Shown here: positions 44,746 through 52,570 of the stretch, piece after piece
Position numbering within the stretch: position 1 is the stretch's first letter
Layout: each line of letters opens with the position of its first letter
Assembly: GCA_937959265.1 (NCBI GenBank)
Contig: CALGMA010000006.1
Span: forward strand, 124,001 to 188,000
Source: an uncultured Anaerolineae bacterium
GTDB taxonomy: Bacteria > Chloroflexota > Anaerolineae > J036 > Brachytrichaceae
Reading direction: 5' to 3'
Length of the DNA stretch: 64,000 nucleotides
Translations under genes and position numbers: made by a program
The notes under the pieces: generated by a model
Seen by the model: the letters and a program-made list of their open reading frames with translations, nothing else
The model's database searches: none
Told to the model about the DNA's origin: nothing

Positions 44746-45030
44746 ATGCAATTCGAATTCACCGGCGAAATTTTTGAGTGGCGCGGCCCCGCCCCGCACT
44801 ACTTCGTGGCAGTGCCAGCGGATCAAAGCTGCGACCTGAAGGCCATCCAAAGCGTGGTGACCTATGGCTGGGGCGTGATCCCCGCCCGTGTTCGGATCGG
44901 CGGAACCATGTTCACGACCTCGCTATTCCCCAAGGATGGCCGGTTTCTCGTGCCGATCAAAGCGGCCGTGCGAAAAGCCGAGCGCCTCACTGAAGGCGAT
45001 GAGGTGACCGTGCAGCTCGAAGTGGGCTGA
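44746..45030 (+). CDS. DUF1905 small beta-barrel protein
   Basis: A 94-residue protein: FTGEIFEWRGPAPHYFVAVP, VVTYGWGVIPARVRIGGTMF and AERLTEGDEVTVQLEVG, which match DUF1905, a compact domain often encoded beside YdeI/DUF1801-type genes. Function unknown. Start at the ATG 44746 gives the family N-terminus. Last gene of the run; it converges on the dehydrogenase gene. Confidence 0.87.
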   Translation: MQFEFTGEIFEWRGPAPHYFVAVPADQSCDLKAIQSVVTYGWGVIPARVRIGGTMFTTSLFPKDGRFLVPIKAAVRKAERLTEGDEVTVQLEVG

Positions 45031-45054
45031 GCAGATGCGAACGCGCGCCCCAGC

Positions 45055-46692
45055 CTAAAACACCGTCTGGCTTTGTTCGCGCATGTACTGCTGCAGGTAG
45101 TATGGCCCGCCGGCGCCGCGGCCGGTGTTGCCGCTGGCCTTCCACCCACCGAAACTCTGGTTGCCCGGCCATGCGCCGGTCGTCGCGCCGCGTTCGCGGT
45201 TCACATATACCGTGCCGGCCTGGATGTGATCGAGGAAGTATTTGACCTCCTTGCGATCCTTGCTGAAGAACCCCGCCGTCAGGCCGTATTGGACTTTGTT
45301 CGCCTCTGCCATCGCTTGCTCTAGCGAATCCACCGCCGCCACCAACAGGAACGGCGTAAACAGCTCCTCGCAGAACAGCGGATGATCGAGCGGTAGGCCG
45401 TCCACGATGGTGAGCGCGCAGAAGAAGCCCTTGGCGAAGTCGCCCTCGGTGAGCACGTGGCCGCCGGTGACAAAGACGCCACCATCGCGCTGCGCTTGCT
45501 CGATAGCGCGTTGGAAGGTCTGGTAGCCGCCGCGGTTGCACACCGGCCCGGTGAACACGCCGGCCTGCGTCGGATCGCCGACCTTCAGCGCCTCGGTCTT
45601 GCGCTTGAGCAGCGCCACGAAATGATCCTTCACCGCGCGGTGCACATACACGCGGCTGGTCGCGCTGCACTTCTGCCCGCTCAAGCCGAATGCCGCGCGC
45701 ACCACACCTTCGGCGGCCTTCTCCAAATCGGCCTTGTCGCTCACGATCACAGCGTTCTTGCCGCCCATCTCGGCGATCAGTGGGCGAGGCACACGTTGGC
45801 TGAAGCGCTGGATCAGGCTAAAACCGACGTCGAACGAGCCGGTGAACGTCATGCCCGCGACATCGGGATTGGTGACCAGCTCTTCGCCCACCGTGCTGCC
45901 CGGCCCGGTGATGTAGTTGAACACGCCGGCCGGCAACCCCGCATCGCGCATGCACTCGGTGAGCAACCAACTCGTCATCGGGGTATCGCTGGCCGGCTTG
46001 ACGACCACCGTGTTGCCGGCGATGAGCGCCGCGCCGGCCGGGCCGCCCGTCAGCGCCATCGGAAAGTTGAACGGCGACACGACGGCCCACACGCCATACG
46101 GCTTGAGCACGCTGCGCGAGGCGCCCACGCCGCCTTCCGGCAACAGCGGCCTTTCAAAGCCGGCGTTGGCCTCCATCTGGGCGCAGTAGTAATCAATCAG
46201 GTCGGCGGTCTCCTTCACGTCGCCGATGGCTTCGGCGCGGCTCTTGCCCACCTCGATGCTGACCCAGGCGGCAATGTCGAACAGTCGTCGGTTGATCAGC
46301 GCAGCGACCTTGCGCATCAGCGCCACGCGGCGCTTCCACGGCGTTCCGCTCCAGGCTGGGAAGGCCGCCTTGGCCGCCGCGATGGCGTCGCGGGTGTCCT
46401 GCGCATCCCCCTTCTGGAAGTAGCCGATGGTCAAGTTGGTATCAATGGGCGTGGTTTTTGCGAACTGCACGCTGGCGAAGCGCTCGACACCGCCGATGAA
46501 CATCGGATAGGTGCGGGCTCGTTCGCCGATGTTGGCGCGCACTTTGGCAAACACCTTGTCGAAGCGCGCCAGCATCTCCGGATCATTCAGCGCGCTGCTC
46601 AGGTTGGCATAGGTGATCTGGAACGCCGGTTTGCGCGCGGGCTTGCGCTTGCGCGTCGTCGCGCGCTTGGTGGTAGATTTTGCGGTAGGCAT
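45055..46692 (-). CDS. pruA: L-glutamate gamma-semialdehyde (1-pyrroline-5-carboxylate) dehydrogenase
   Basis: Oxidises glutamate semialdehyde to glutamate with NAD, the second step of proline breakdown. The 545-residue product has YPMFIGG near the start, AEMGGKNAVIV (general-base Glu), FGLSGQKCSATSRVYVH (catalytic Cys) and NRERGATTGAWPGNQSFGGWKASG. The first 24 residues are an extra tail rich in Lys, Arg, Thr and Ala. The ATG at 46692 has GGAGGTGA six bases upstream; a frame extension to 46758 lacks support. It is the third gene of the selD operon, four bases after the small unknown gene. Confidence 0.94.
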   Translation of the reverse strand: MPTAKSTTKRATTRKRKPARKPAFQITYANLSSALNDPEMLARFDKVFAKVRANIGERARTYPMFIGGVERFASVQFAKTTPIDTNLTIGYFQKGDAQDTRDAIAAAKAAFPAWSGTPWKRRVALMRKVAALINRRLFDIAAWVSIEVGKSRAEAIGDVKETADLIDYYCAQMEANAGFERPLLPEGGVGASRSVLKPYGVWAVVSPFNFPMALTGGPAGAALIAGNTVVVKPASDTPMTSWLLTECMRDAGLPAGVFNYITGPGSTVGEELVTNPDVAGMTFTGSFDVGFSLIQRFSQRVPRPLIAEMGGKNAVIVSDKADLEKAAEGVVRAAFGLSGQKCSATSRVYVHRAVKDHFVALLKRKTEALKVGDPTQAGVFTGPVCNRGGYQTFQRAIEQAQRDGGVFVTGGHVLTEGDFAKGFFCALTIVDGLPLDHPLFCEELFTPFLLVAAVDSLEQAMAEANKVQYGLTAGFFSKDRKEVKYFLDHIQAGTVYVNRERGATTGAWPGNQSFGGWKASGNTGRGAGGPYYLQQYMREQSQTVF

Positions 46693-46696
46693 TGCT

Positions 46697-47002
46697 TCAC
46701 CTCCCTTCACGCGGGTCATCTGCGTAGAAGAACCGAATCCTGCCGGTGAGTGTCTCATACTTCAAGGGCAGTGTCAGGTCAAGACGGCGCGCTTCGCTGG
46801 GCACGTAGGCCCATTTGCCGGCTTGCGCTTCGACCAGGGCGCGCGCCTCGGCCGGCGCGTCGGTGGAGCGCACGCCGGTCAGCTTCACCAGCCAGCGATC
46901 TTGCCGCTCGTCGTAGGCAATCACTTCGGCGTCGAACGTCGCATGGATGCGCGCGCTATCCGGCGCGCGCCAGGCGCATTTGACGGTCATCACTTCACTC
47001 AT
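46697..47002 (-). CDS. Small protein of unknown function in the selD operon
   Basis: A 101-residue protein beginning MSEVMTVKCAWRAPDSARIH and containing VIAYDERQDRWLVKLTG, LTLPLKYETLTGRIRFFY. It looks like a compact beta-rich fold of the RNA-binding/Tudor-like size class, but no family is recognised. Its ATG overlaps the end of selD by eight bases and the dehydrogenase follows four bases after it, so it is translationally coupled to both. Confidence 0.7.
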   Translation of the reverse strand: MSEVMTVKCAWRAPDSARIHATFDAEVIAYDERQDRWLVKLTGVRSTDAPAEARALVEAQAGKWAYVPSEARRLDLTLPLKYETLTGRIRFFYADDPREGR

Positions 47003-48059
47003 GCGCTTGCTTCGTCACAACGATACCGCTGCCCTCGACGACTTCGCCAACGATGAACGCCGAGTCGCCGCCGGCTTTCAGCGCGTTGGCCAGGGCGTCG
47101 GCCCGCGACGCGGCGATGGCGATGAGCAAGCCGCCGCTGGTCTCCGGGTCGAAGATCATCATGCGCTGCCAGTGCTCCAGCGCCGGATCGAACTGCACAT
47201 GACGCTGATATGTGGCCTCGTTAGTCGCTGCACCGCCAGGGAACACCCAGTCCTGGCCGTGCTCCAGCGCGCCGGGCAGGAATGGCAGCGCCTCCCACCA
47301 GAAGCGAAAGCGCGCGCCGGCGGCATGGGCCATCTCCCACGCATGGCCGAGCAAGCCAAAGCCGGTGATGTCGGTGCCGCCGCGCGCGCCCAATTTGCAC
47401 GCGGCGCGCGCAGCGTTACGGTTCAGGCGCGACATGCTGGCAATCGCCAGGTCCACATGCTCTGGTTTGGCCAAGTCCCGCTTGATCGCCGTGGTCACCA
47501 CACCGACGCCCAGCGGCTTCGTCAACACCAGGAGGTCACCCGGCTTCGCGCCGCCCTTGGCCATCACCTCCGCCGGATTCACAATGCCCGTAACGCACAA
47601 GCCGTATTTTGGCTCCTTGTCCTTGATGGTGTGACCGCCGGCGATGACCGCGCCCGCCTCGGCCACCTTATCTGCCCCGCCGCGCAAGATCTCGCTCACC
47701 ACATCGCCGGGCAAGTCGTCCGGCAAGGCGGCGATGTTGAGCGCAAAGAGCACCTCGCCGCCCATGGCGTACACGTCGCTCATCGCGTTGGCCGCGGCAA
47801 TTGCGCCGTAGGCATACGGATCGTCCACCACCGGCGTGAAGAAGTCCACGGTCTGGACGATGGCGTGCCGATCCGACAGACGATACACCGCAGCATCGTC
47901 CGGTTGGCCCAGGCCGATCAGCAGGTCGGGATAGTCCTCGGGCCGGAAGCGATTCTGAAGCGGACGCAACACGGCGCCCAGCGTCTCAGGACTCAGCTTG
48001 CCGGCTCAACCTGCGCACGACGCGAGCGACGTCAGCTTGATCTTTCGGGCAGTCGTCAC
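46995..48059 (-). CDS. selD: Selenide, water dikinase SelD with selenocysteine at the active site
   Basis: Makes selenophosphate, the selenium donor for Sec-tRNA. Reading from a GTG at 48059: VTTARKIKLTSLASCAG, then UGA (48006-48008), then AGKLSPETLGAVL and RPLQNRF. This aligns with the E. coli active-site block GAGCGCK, with UGA at the position of catalytic Cys17. Past the codon come GLGQPDDAAVY, VDFFTPVVDDPYAYG and NAMSDVYAMGG (ATP/Mg site), giving 354 residues, the normal size. Standard translation would give a fragment starting at 47972 without the active site. An in-frame TAA 12 bases before the GTG bounds the start. Confidence 0.92.
47980..47998 (-). promoter_or_regulatory. Putative bacterial SECIS hairpin in selD
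   Basis: Starting 7 bases after the UGA, AGC pairs with GCU and, above a UGA bulge, GUC pairs with GAC around a CUGA loop. The bulged U and the loop distance of about 17 bases from UGA match bacterial SECIS geometry. Fold made by eye. Confidence 0.6.
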
Positions 48060-48151
48060 GCCTTCATCTTACCCGATGGGCGGCGAAAGCGCGAAGGAAG
48101 CGCCTGCCCATGCGTTATCATCTGGGCGCTTGGCGAGGAAAATCAAAGCAG

Positions 48152-48227
48152 AGGAGGTGGCGTTGATGCCGTTGAACTTGACGCACTATCGCTGAACCTA
48201 TCGCCCTTCGGCGCGCGTGTCGCGCCG
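48152..48227 (+). promoter_or_regulatory. Possible leader peptide and hairpin upstream of the selenium-type transporter
   Basis: AGGAGGT (48152-48158), then after 7 bases an ATG (48166) opening MPLNLTHYR and a UGA stop (48193-48195). A 7-bp stem CGGCGCG/CGCGCCG (48209-48227) with loop CGUGU follows 13 bases after the UGA. The rest of the 322-base gap between selD and the transporter holds nothing else I can identify. Confidence 0.4.
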
Positions 48228-48381
48228 CTCATACGGCTCTGTCGCCATCGCTGCCTCCGGCCTTGCCGCAGCAAGCTCGAACACATCGTAGCTCCTGCGC
48301 ATGCGAGCGGGGACGTTGGCGCAGGGACGCTTTGTGCACGTGTTGACAATCCCTAATCGCTTGCAAATCTAAGGAGCAACG

Positions 48382-49299
48382 ATGTTTCGACCATCAAAAA
48401 TCGGTTTCGCGCTTGCTTTATGCGCATCGGTGGCGCTGGCTGCCTGCGCCGCGCCGCCGCCTGCAGCTCGACAGGCGGCTCAGCCCCAGACGTTCGTCAT
48501 CTCGGCCATCCCCGACCAAGACCCGGAGAAGCTCAACCGGCTCTACGGCAAAGTTTCCGACTACTTGAAGGAACAGCTCGGCGTGCAGGTGGTTTACAAG
48601 CCGGTGACGGATTACGCGGCCGTCGTCAACGCCTTCCGCACCGGCGATGTGGATATGGTCTGGTTCGGCGGCCTCACCGGCGTTCAAGCCCGCCTGCAAG
48701 TGGATGGCGCGCAGGCCATCATTCAGCGCGATATTGATGCCAACTTCCACAGCGTGTTCATCGCCAACGCCGCGGCCGGCATCCAGCCGTTCGACGACAT
48801 CAGCGGGCTGACCGCGCTCAAGGGCCGCACGTTCACCTTCGGCAGCGAGTCGTCCACCTCGGGCCGGTTGATGCCGCAGTTCTTCATGAACAAGGCCGGC
48901 GTGGCGCTGTCCGACTTGAAAGGCGAACCGGGCTTCTCCGGCTCGCACGACAAGACGATCAAGCTGGTGGAGGCCGGCACCTACGAGGCCGGCGCGCTCA
49001 ACGAGCAAGTATGGAAGTCGCGCCTGGCCGCCGGCGAGGTGGACACCAACAAGGTCATCGCCATCTGGCGCACGCCGGCATACTACGACTACCACTGGGT
49101 CGTGCGGCCGGACGTGGAGCAGAAGTTCGGCGCGGGCTTCATCCAACGCGTCAAACAGGCTTTCCTTGCGCTGGACGCCGCCAACCCAGCCCACAAGGAA
49201 ATCCTCGACCTCTTCGGCGCGCAGAAGTTCATCGAGACCAAGAACGAAAACTACGCCGACATCGAGGCCGTCGCCCGCCAGATCGGCAAGATCAAGTAG
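48382..49299 (+). CDS. PhnD-type ABC transporter substrate-binding lipoprotein, putative selenium-oxyanion binder
   Basis: A 305-residue lipoprotein (signal FALALCASVALAAC, lipobox Cys about 24) of the phosphonate/phosphate-binding family. Blocks FVISAIPDQDPEKL, YKPVTDYAAVVNAF, VDMVWFGGLTGVQA, FTFGSESSTSGRLMP and TPAYYDYHWVVRPD match, from memory, the clade called putative selenate-binding protein (TIGR04553), which is found beside selD. It is divergent from selD here. AAGGAG lies upstream of the ATG. Phosphonate or phosphite remain alternatives. Confidence 0.85.
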   Translation: MFRPSKIGFALALCASVALAACAAPPPAARQAAQPQTFVISAIPDQDPEKLNRLYGKVSDYLKEQLGVQVVYKPVTDYAAVVNAFRTGDVDMVWFGGLTGVQARLQVDGAQAIIQRDIDANFHSVFIANAAAGIQPFDDISGLTALKGRTFTFGSESSTSGRLMPQFFMNKAGVALSDLKGEPGFSGSHDKTIKLVEAGTYEAGALNEQVWKSRLAAGEVDTNKVIAIWRTPAYYDYHWVVRPDVEQKFGAGFIQRVKQAFLALDAANPAHKEILDLFGAQKFIETKNENYADIEAVARQIGKIK

Positions 49300-49396
49300 C
49301 GGCGCGGTGATGGCGTTGCCTTCGCTCGTCGAATGTCGTCACCCGCCCGTCGCTCGGCTGCGCATGTCCACCCGCACGCCGGGCATACACTCGGCC

Positions 49397-50146
49397 ATGC
49401 CAACGGCAATCTTTGAGCTGAAGGGCGTCACCGTGCGCTACGGCGCGCTGGCGGCGCTGCAGGACGTCTCGTTGCGCATCGAGGCCGGCGAGCGGGTCGC
49501 GCTGATCGGCCCCAGCGGCGCCGGCAAGAGCACCCTGCTCGGCGTGCTGAACGGCTCGGTCGCGCCGACCGGCGGCGAAGTGCGCCTGCTGGGGCACGAC
49601 GCGGCGCGCCTCTCCGCGCGCGCGCTGCGCCAGGTTCAACGCCAGATCGGTACGGTGTACCAGCAGTTCAACCTCACGCCCAACCTGAGCGTGATCCACA
49701 ACGTCAACGCCGGACATCTGGGACGCTGGTCACTAGCCAAAGCAGCGTTCTCGCTGGTGATCCCCCTCGAACGCGAGGTCGCGGCGCGCGCGCTGGAGAA
49801 CGTCGGCATCGCAGACAAGCTCTATGAGCGCACCAGCCATCTCTCCGGCGGACAGCAACAGCGCGTGGCCATTGCCCGCGTGCTGGTGCAAGACCCGGTC
49901 GCCATCCTGGCCGACGAGCCGATCTCCAGCATAGACCCCGAGCGCAGCCGCGAGATCATGACCCTGCTGCGCGAGCTATGCGACCGGCTCGACAAGACGC
50001 TGGTCGTCAGCCTGCACGCGCTGGAGTATGCCTACAGCCACTGCGAGCGCATCATCGGCCTGCGCGAAGGCCGCGTGCTGTTCGACCTGCCGGTTGGCCA
50101 GGTCACGCCGGCGATGGTGGAGACGCTGTATCGCATCCGCGCATGA
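49397..50146 (+). CDS. PhnC-type ABC transporter ATPase
   Basis: A 249-residue ATPase: VTVRYGALAALQDVSL, Walker A GPSGAGKSTLLGVLNG, Q-loop VYQQFNLTPNLS, signature LSGGQQQRVAIAR, Walker B AILADEPISSID and H-loop VVSLHALEYAYSHC. It belongs to the PhnC branch. The frame is open upstream into the binding-protein tail, but the ATG at 49397 gives the standard N-terminus; about 97 bases separate it from the binding-protein stop. It overlaps the permease gene by ATGA. Confidence 0.92.
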   Translation: MPTAIFELKGVTVRYGALAALQDVSLRIEAGERVALIGPSGAGKSTLLGVLNGSVAPTGGEVRLLGHDAARLSARALRQVQRQIGTVYQQFNLTPNLSVIHNVNAGHLGRWSLAKAAFSLVIPLEREVAARALENVGIADKLYERTSHLSGGQQQRVAIARVLVQDPVAILADEPISSIDPERSREIMTLLRELCDRLDKTLVVSLHALEYAYSHCERIIGLREGRVLFDLPVGQVTPAMVETLYRIRA

Positions 50147-51852
50147 GTTCTTCTCTGAGCAGCACCCCGCGCGCGACGACCTGGGCGCCCCAGCCGCTGC
50201 GCAGCTTCCTGAAGGGCGGGCGGTTGGTCGCACTCGTGACGCTGCTGGCCGTCGCCTGGTCGGCGATCCAGGTTGGCCTGTTTCGCGGCGACCTGATCAA
50301 CGCTGGCGGATGGGCGCTGGTGCGACAATTCTTCGCGGCGGCGCTTCGCCCGGAGCTAAGCCCGGACTTCCTGCTTCTCACGCTAGAGGCGACGCTGGTG
50401 ACCTTCGCCTACGCCATCAGCGGGCTGGCGCTCAGCTTGGTCATCGGCTTCGTCGGCGGCTTACTCTCCTCGGAGGTGTGGTGGCTGTCGCGTCGCCCTC
50501 ATCGCCAGTCGCCGACCACAACCCTCGGCTCGCCCTGGTTGATCACGCGCAGCGCGCTGGCCGTGCCACGCGCGATTCACGAGGCGATCTGGGGCCTGTT
50601 CCTGGTGCGCATCCTTGGCCTCGACCCGCTGGTGGCGATCTTGGCGCTGGGCCTCCCCTTCGGCGCGATCACCGCTAAAGTGTTCTCGGAAATCCTGGAC
50701 GAGACGCCGCGCGATGCGCTGCATGCGCTGCTGAACGGGGGCGCGCCACCGGCTCGGGCGATGCTCTACGGCTTGTTGCCGCGCGCCTTCCCCAACCTGA
50801 CCTCATATTCGTTTTATCGCCTCGAATGCGCCATCCGCTCGGCCACAGTGCTGGGCGTCATCGGCGCCGGCGGGCTGGGCTACCAAATCCTGCTCAGCCT
50901 GCAGTCCCTGCGCTACCAGGAGATGTGGACGCTGATGGCGGCGTTGCTCGTGCTGAGCGGCCTGACCGATTGGCTCAGCGCGCACATTCGACACGCGCTC
51001 GGCGCTCCAACGCGGCTAGATGTCAATCTGGGCGCAGATTGCGCGGCGGAGGCGGCCGTCCGCGCGCGCGCCACGTCCGGCTCGCGCGCGCTGCTCGGCT
51101 TGTTGGCGGCCGCGGTGATGCTCACACCGCTGGCGCTGTGGTATGTGCGGCCGGACTTCGGCAAGTTATTCGCGCCGCGCACAATGATGCTGCTGGGCGA
51201 CATGCTGCGGCAGATGTTCCCGCCCGACCTGTCGCCGGCGAACGTGGCGACGCTCTTCAACTTGTCGGCACAGACGATGGCAATGTCGGTCTTCGCCATT
51301 GCACTCGCCAGCCTGTTCGGCATTCTTCTGGCATATCCGGCGGCGCATCCGGTGCGCCGCGCGCGCGGCGCGATGCTCGCTTATAGCGCCGTGCGCATCT
51401 TTTTGCTCTTCTGCCGCGCTATCCCGGCGCCGGTGTGGGCGCTGTTGATCCTGTTCGTGATGTTTCCAGGCCCCCTGCCAGGCGCGCTGGCCATCGCCGT
51501 GCACAACCTTGGCATCCTGGGCCGGTTGATTGCCGAGGCAGTGGAGAACGCGGACAAACGGCCAGCCTACGCCCTGCAACACGCCGGCGCATCATCGGCG
51601 CAAGCGTTCTTGTACGGCGCGTTGCCGATCACGCTGCCGCAATCGCTGGCCTACATCTTCTACCGATGGGAGATCTGCATGCGCGAGACGGTGATCGTCG
51701 GCTTCGTCGGCGCAGGTGGCTTGGGGCGTTTGCTGACCGAACAATTGAGCAGCTTCGACTACAGCGGCGTGACGGCGACGCTGATCGCGTTGCTGATCCT
51801 GACATTCATCGTGGACCTGCTGAGCACGGCAGCGCGCCGGGCGATCCGGTGA
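50143..51852 (+). CDS. PhnE-type ABC transporter permease, two domains fused
   Basis: A 569-residue membrane protein with two PhnE-type halves. The first has VPRAIHEAIWGLFLVRILG and SATVLGVIGAGGLGYQI; the second has AIPAPVWALLILFVMFPGPLPG, IAEAVENADKRPAYALQHAG and RETVIVGFVGAGGLGRLL. Around 12 helices in all. The fused pair would supply both permease subunits. Third gene of the transporter operon, overlapping the ATPase by ATGA. Confidence 0.92.
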   Translation: MSSSLSSTPRATTWAPQPLRSFLKGGRLVALVTLLAVAWSAIQVGLFRGDLINAGGWALVRQFFAAALRPELSPDFLLLTLEATLVTFAYAISGLALSLVIGFVGGLLSSEVWWLSRRPHRQSPTTTLGSPWLITRSALAVPRAIHEAIWGLFLVRILGLDPLVAILALGLPFGAITAKVFSEILDETPRDALHALLNGGAPPARAMLYGLLPRAFPNLTSYSFYRLECAIRSATVLGVIGAGGLGYQILLSLQSLRYQEMWTLMAALLVLSGLTDWLSAHIRHALGAPTRLDVNLGADCAAEAAVRARATSGSRALLGLLAAAVMLTPLALWYVRPDFGKLFAPRTMMLLGDMLRQMFPPDLSPANVATLFNLSAQTMAMSVFAIALASLFGILLAYPAAHPVRRARGAMLAYSAVRIFLLFCRAIPAPVWALLILFVMFPGPLPGALAIAVHNLGILGRLIAEAVENADKRPAYALQHAGASSAQAFLYGALPITLPQSLAYIFYRWEICMRETVIVGFVGAGGLGRLLTEQLSSFDYSGVTATLIALLILTFIVDLLSTAARRAIR

Positions 51853-51885
51853 AACATGCGCCCAGAATGGGACGACAGCGTAGGC

Positions 51886-52554
51886 TTACGGGAACAACCG
51901 CCGGGCTTTCACCTCGGCCACGGCATCCTCGCGATAGCGATACAACTTGGCGGGGCGGCCTTCGCCGCTCTGCATTTCGCCGGTCTCCTCGATCACCTGC
52001 GCCTGCAGGATGCGGCGGCGGAAGTTGCGTTTGTCGAGTCGCTCACCCAGCACCGTCTCGTAGGCCTTCTGCAACTGGCTGAGGGTGAAGGTCTTGGGCA
52101 ATAGCTGAAAGCCGACTGCGGTGTATTCCAGCTTATAGCGCAACCGTTTGAGCGCATAGTGGACGATCTCGGCGTGATCGAAGGCCATCTCCGGCAGATC
52201 GTAAACAGACTTCCACTGCGCGTCGCTGGTGCTGTTGCCGGCGTGCAGCGCCAGCGGGGCCGGCACCAGCGCAAAGTAAGCCACAGTCACCATGCGCCCG
52301 CGCGGGTCGCGATCCACCCGACCAAAGGTGTAGAGCTGCTCGATGTGCACGCCGCGCACACCGGCTTCGTCGAACAATACGCGCGCCGCGGCATCCTCGA
52401 GCGATTCGTCGTGCTGCACAAAGCCGCCCGGAATCGCCCAGCGCCCTTCGAAAGGCGGCGTCTTGCGCTTCACCAGCAGCACTTGCAAATCACCGTCGCG
52501 GAGGGTGAAGATCACGGTGTCCACCGTGACGAAGATGTCGGATGTCCTGGTCAT
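51886..52554 (-). CDS. NrtR-like Nudix-domain regulator with degenerate Nudix box
   Basis: A 222-residue protein: Nudix domain (VTVDTVIFTLRDGDLQVLLV, then WAIPGGFVQHDESLEDAAARVLFDEAGV) followed by a winged-helix DNA-binding region (LPKTFTLSQLQKAYETVLGE, LDKRNFRRRILQAQVI). This is the layout of NrtR-type transcription factors that sense ADP-ribose or sugar phosphates. In the Nudix box the catalytic R-E and E-E pairs read R-V and D-E, suggesting weak or lost hydrolysis, as in regulators. Its target genes cannot be told from position; it lies downstream of the selenium-type transporter, convergent. Confidence 0.87.
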   Translation of the reverse strand: MTRTSDIFVTVDTVIFTLRDGDLQVLLVKRKTPPFEGRWAIPGGFVQHDESLEDAAARVLFDEAGVRGVHIEQLYTFGRVDRDPRGRMVTVAYFALVPAPLALHAGNSTSDAQWKSVYDLPEMAFDHAEIVHYALKRLRYKLEYTAVGFQLLPKTFTLSQLQKAYETVLGERLDKRNFRRRILQAQVIEETGEMQSGEGRPAKLYRYREDAVAEVKARRLFP

Positions 52555-52570
52555 AATTCGTGGGGAGACG

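Noticed and set aside
46995..47972. selD as a truncated gene or pseudogene starting at 47972
   Set aside because: The upstream sequence continues the SelD alignment across a single TGA at the Sec/Cys site, so recoding explains it better than decay.
48343..48348. TTGACA as the -35 of the selenium-type transporter promoter
   Set aside because: No acceptable -10 hexamer lies 15-19 bases downstream, so it was not listed as a promoter.
48060..48381. A tRNA-Sec (selC) gene in the selD-transporter gap
   Set aside because: No 90-100 base cloverleaf with a TTCGA-type T loop and long variable arm was found on either strand by eye.
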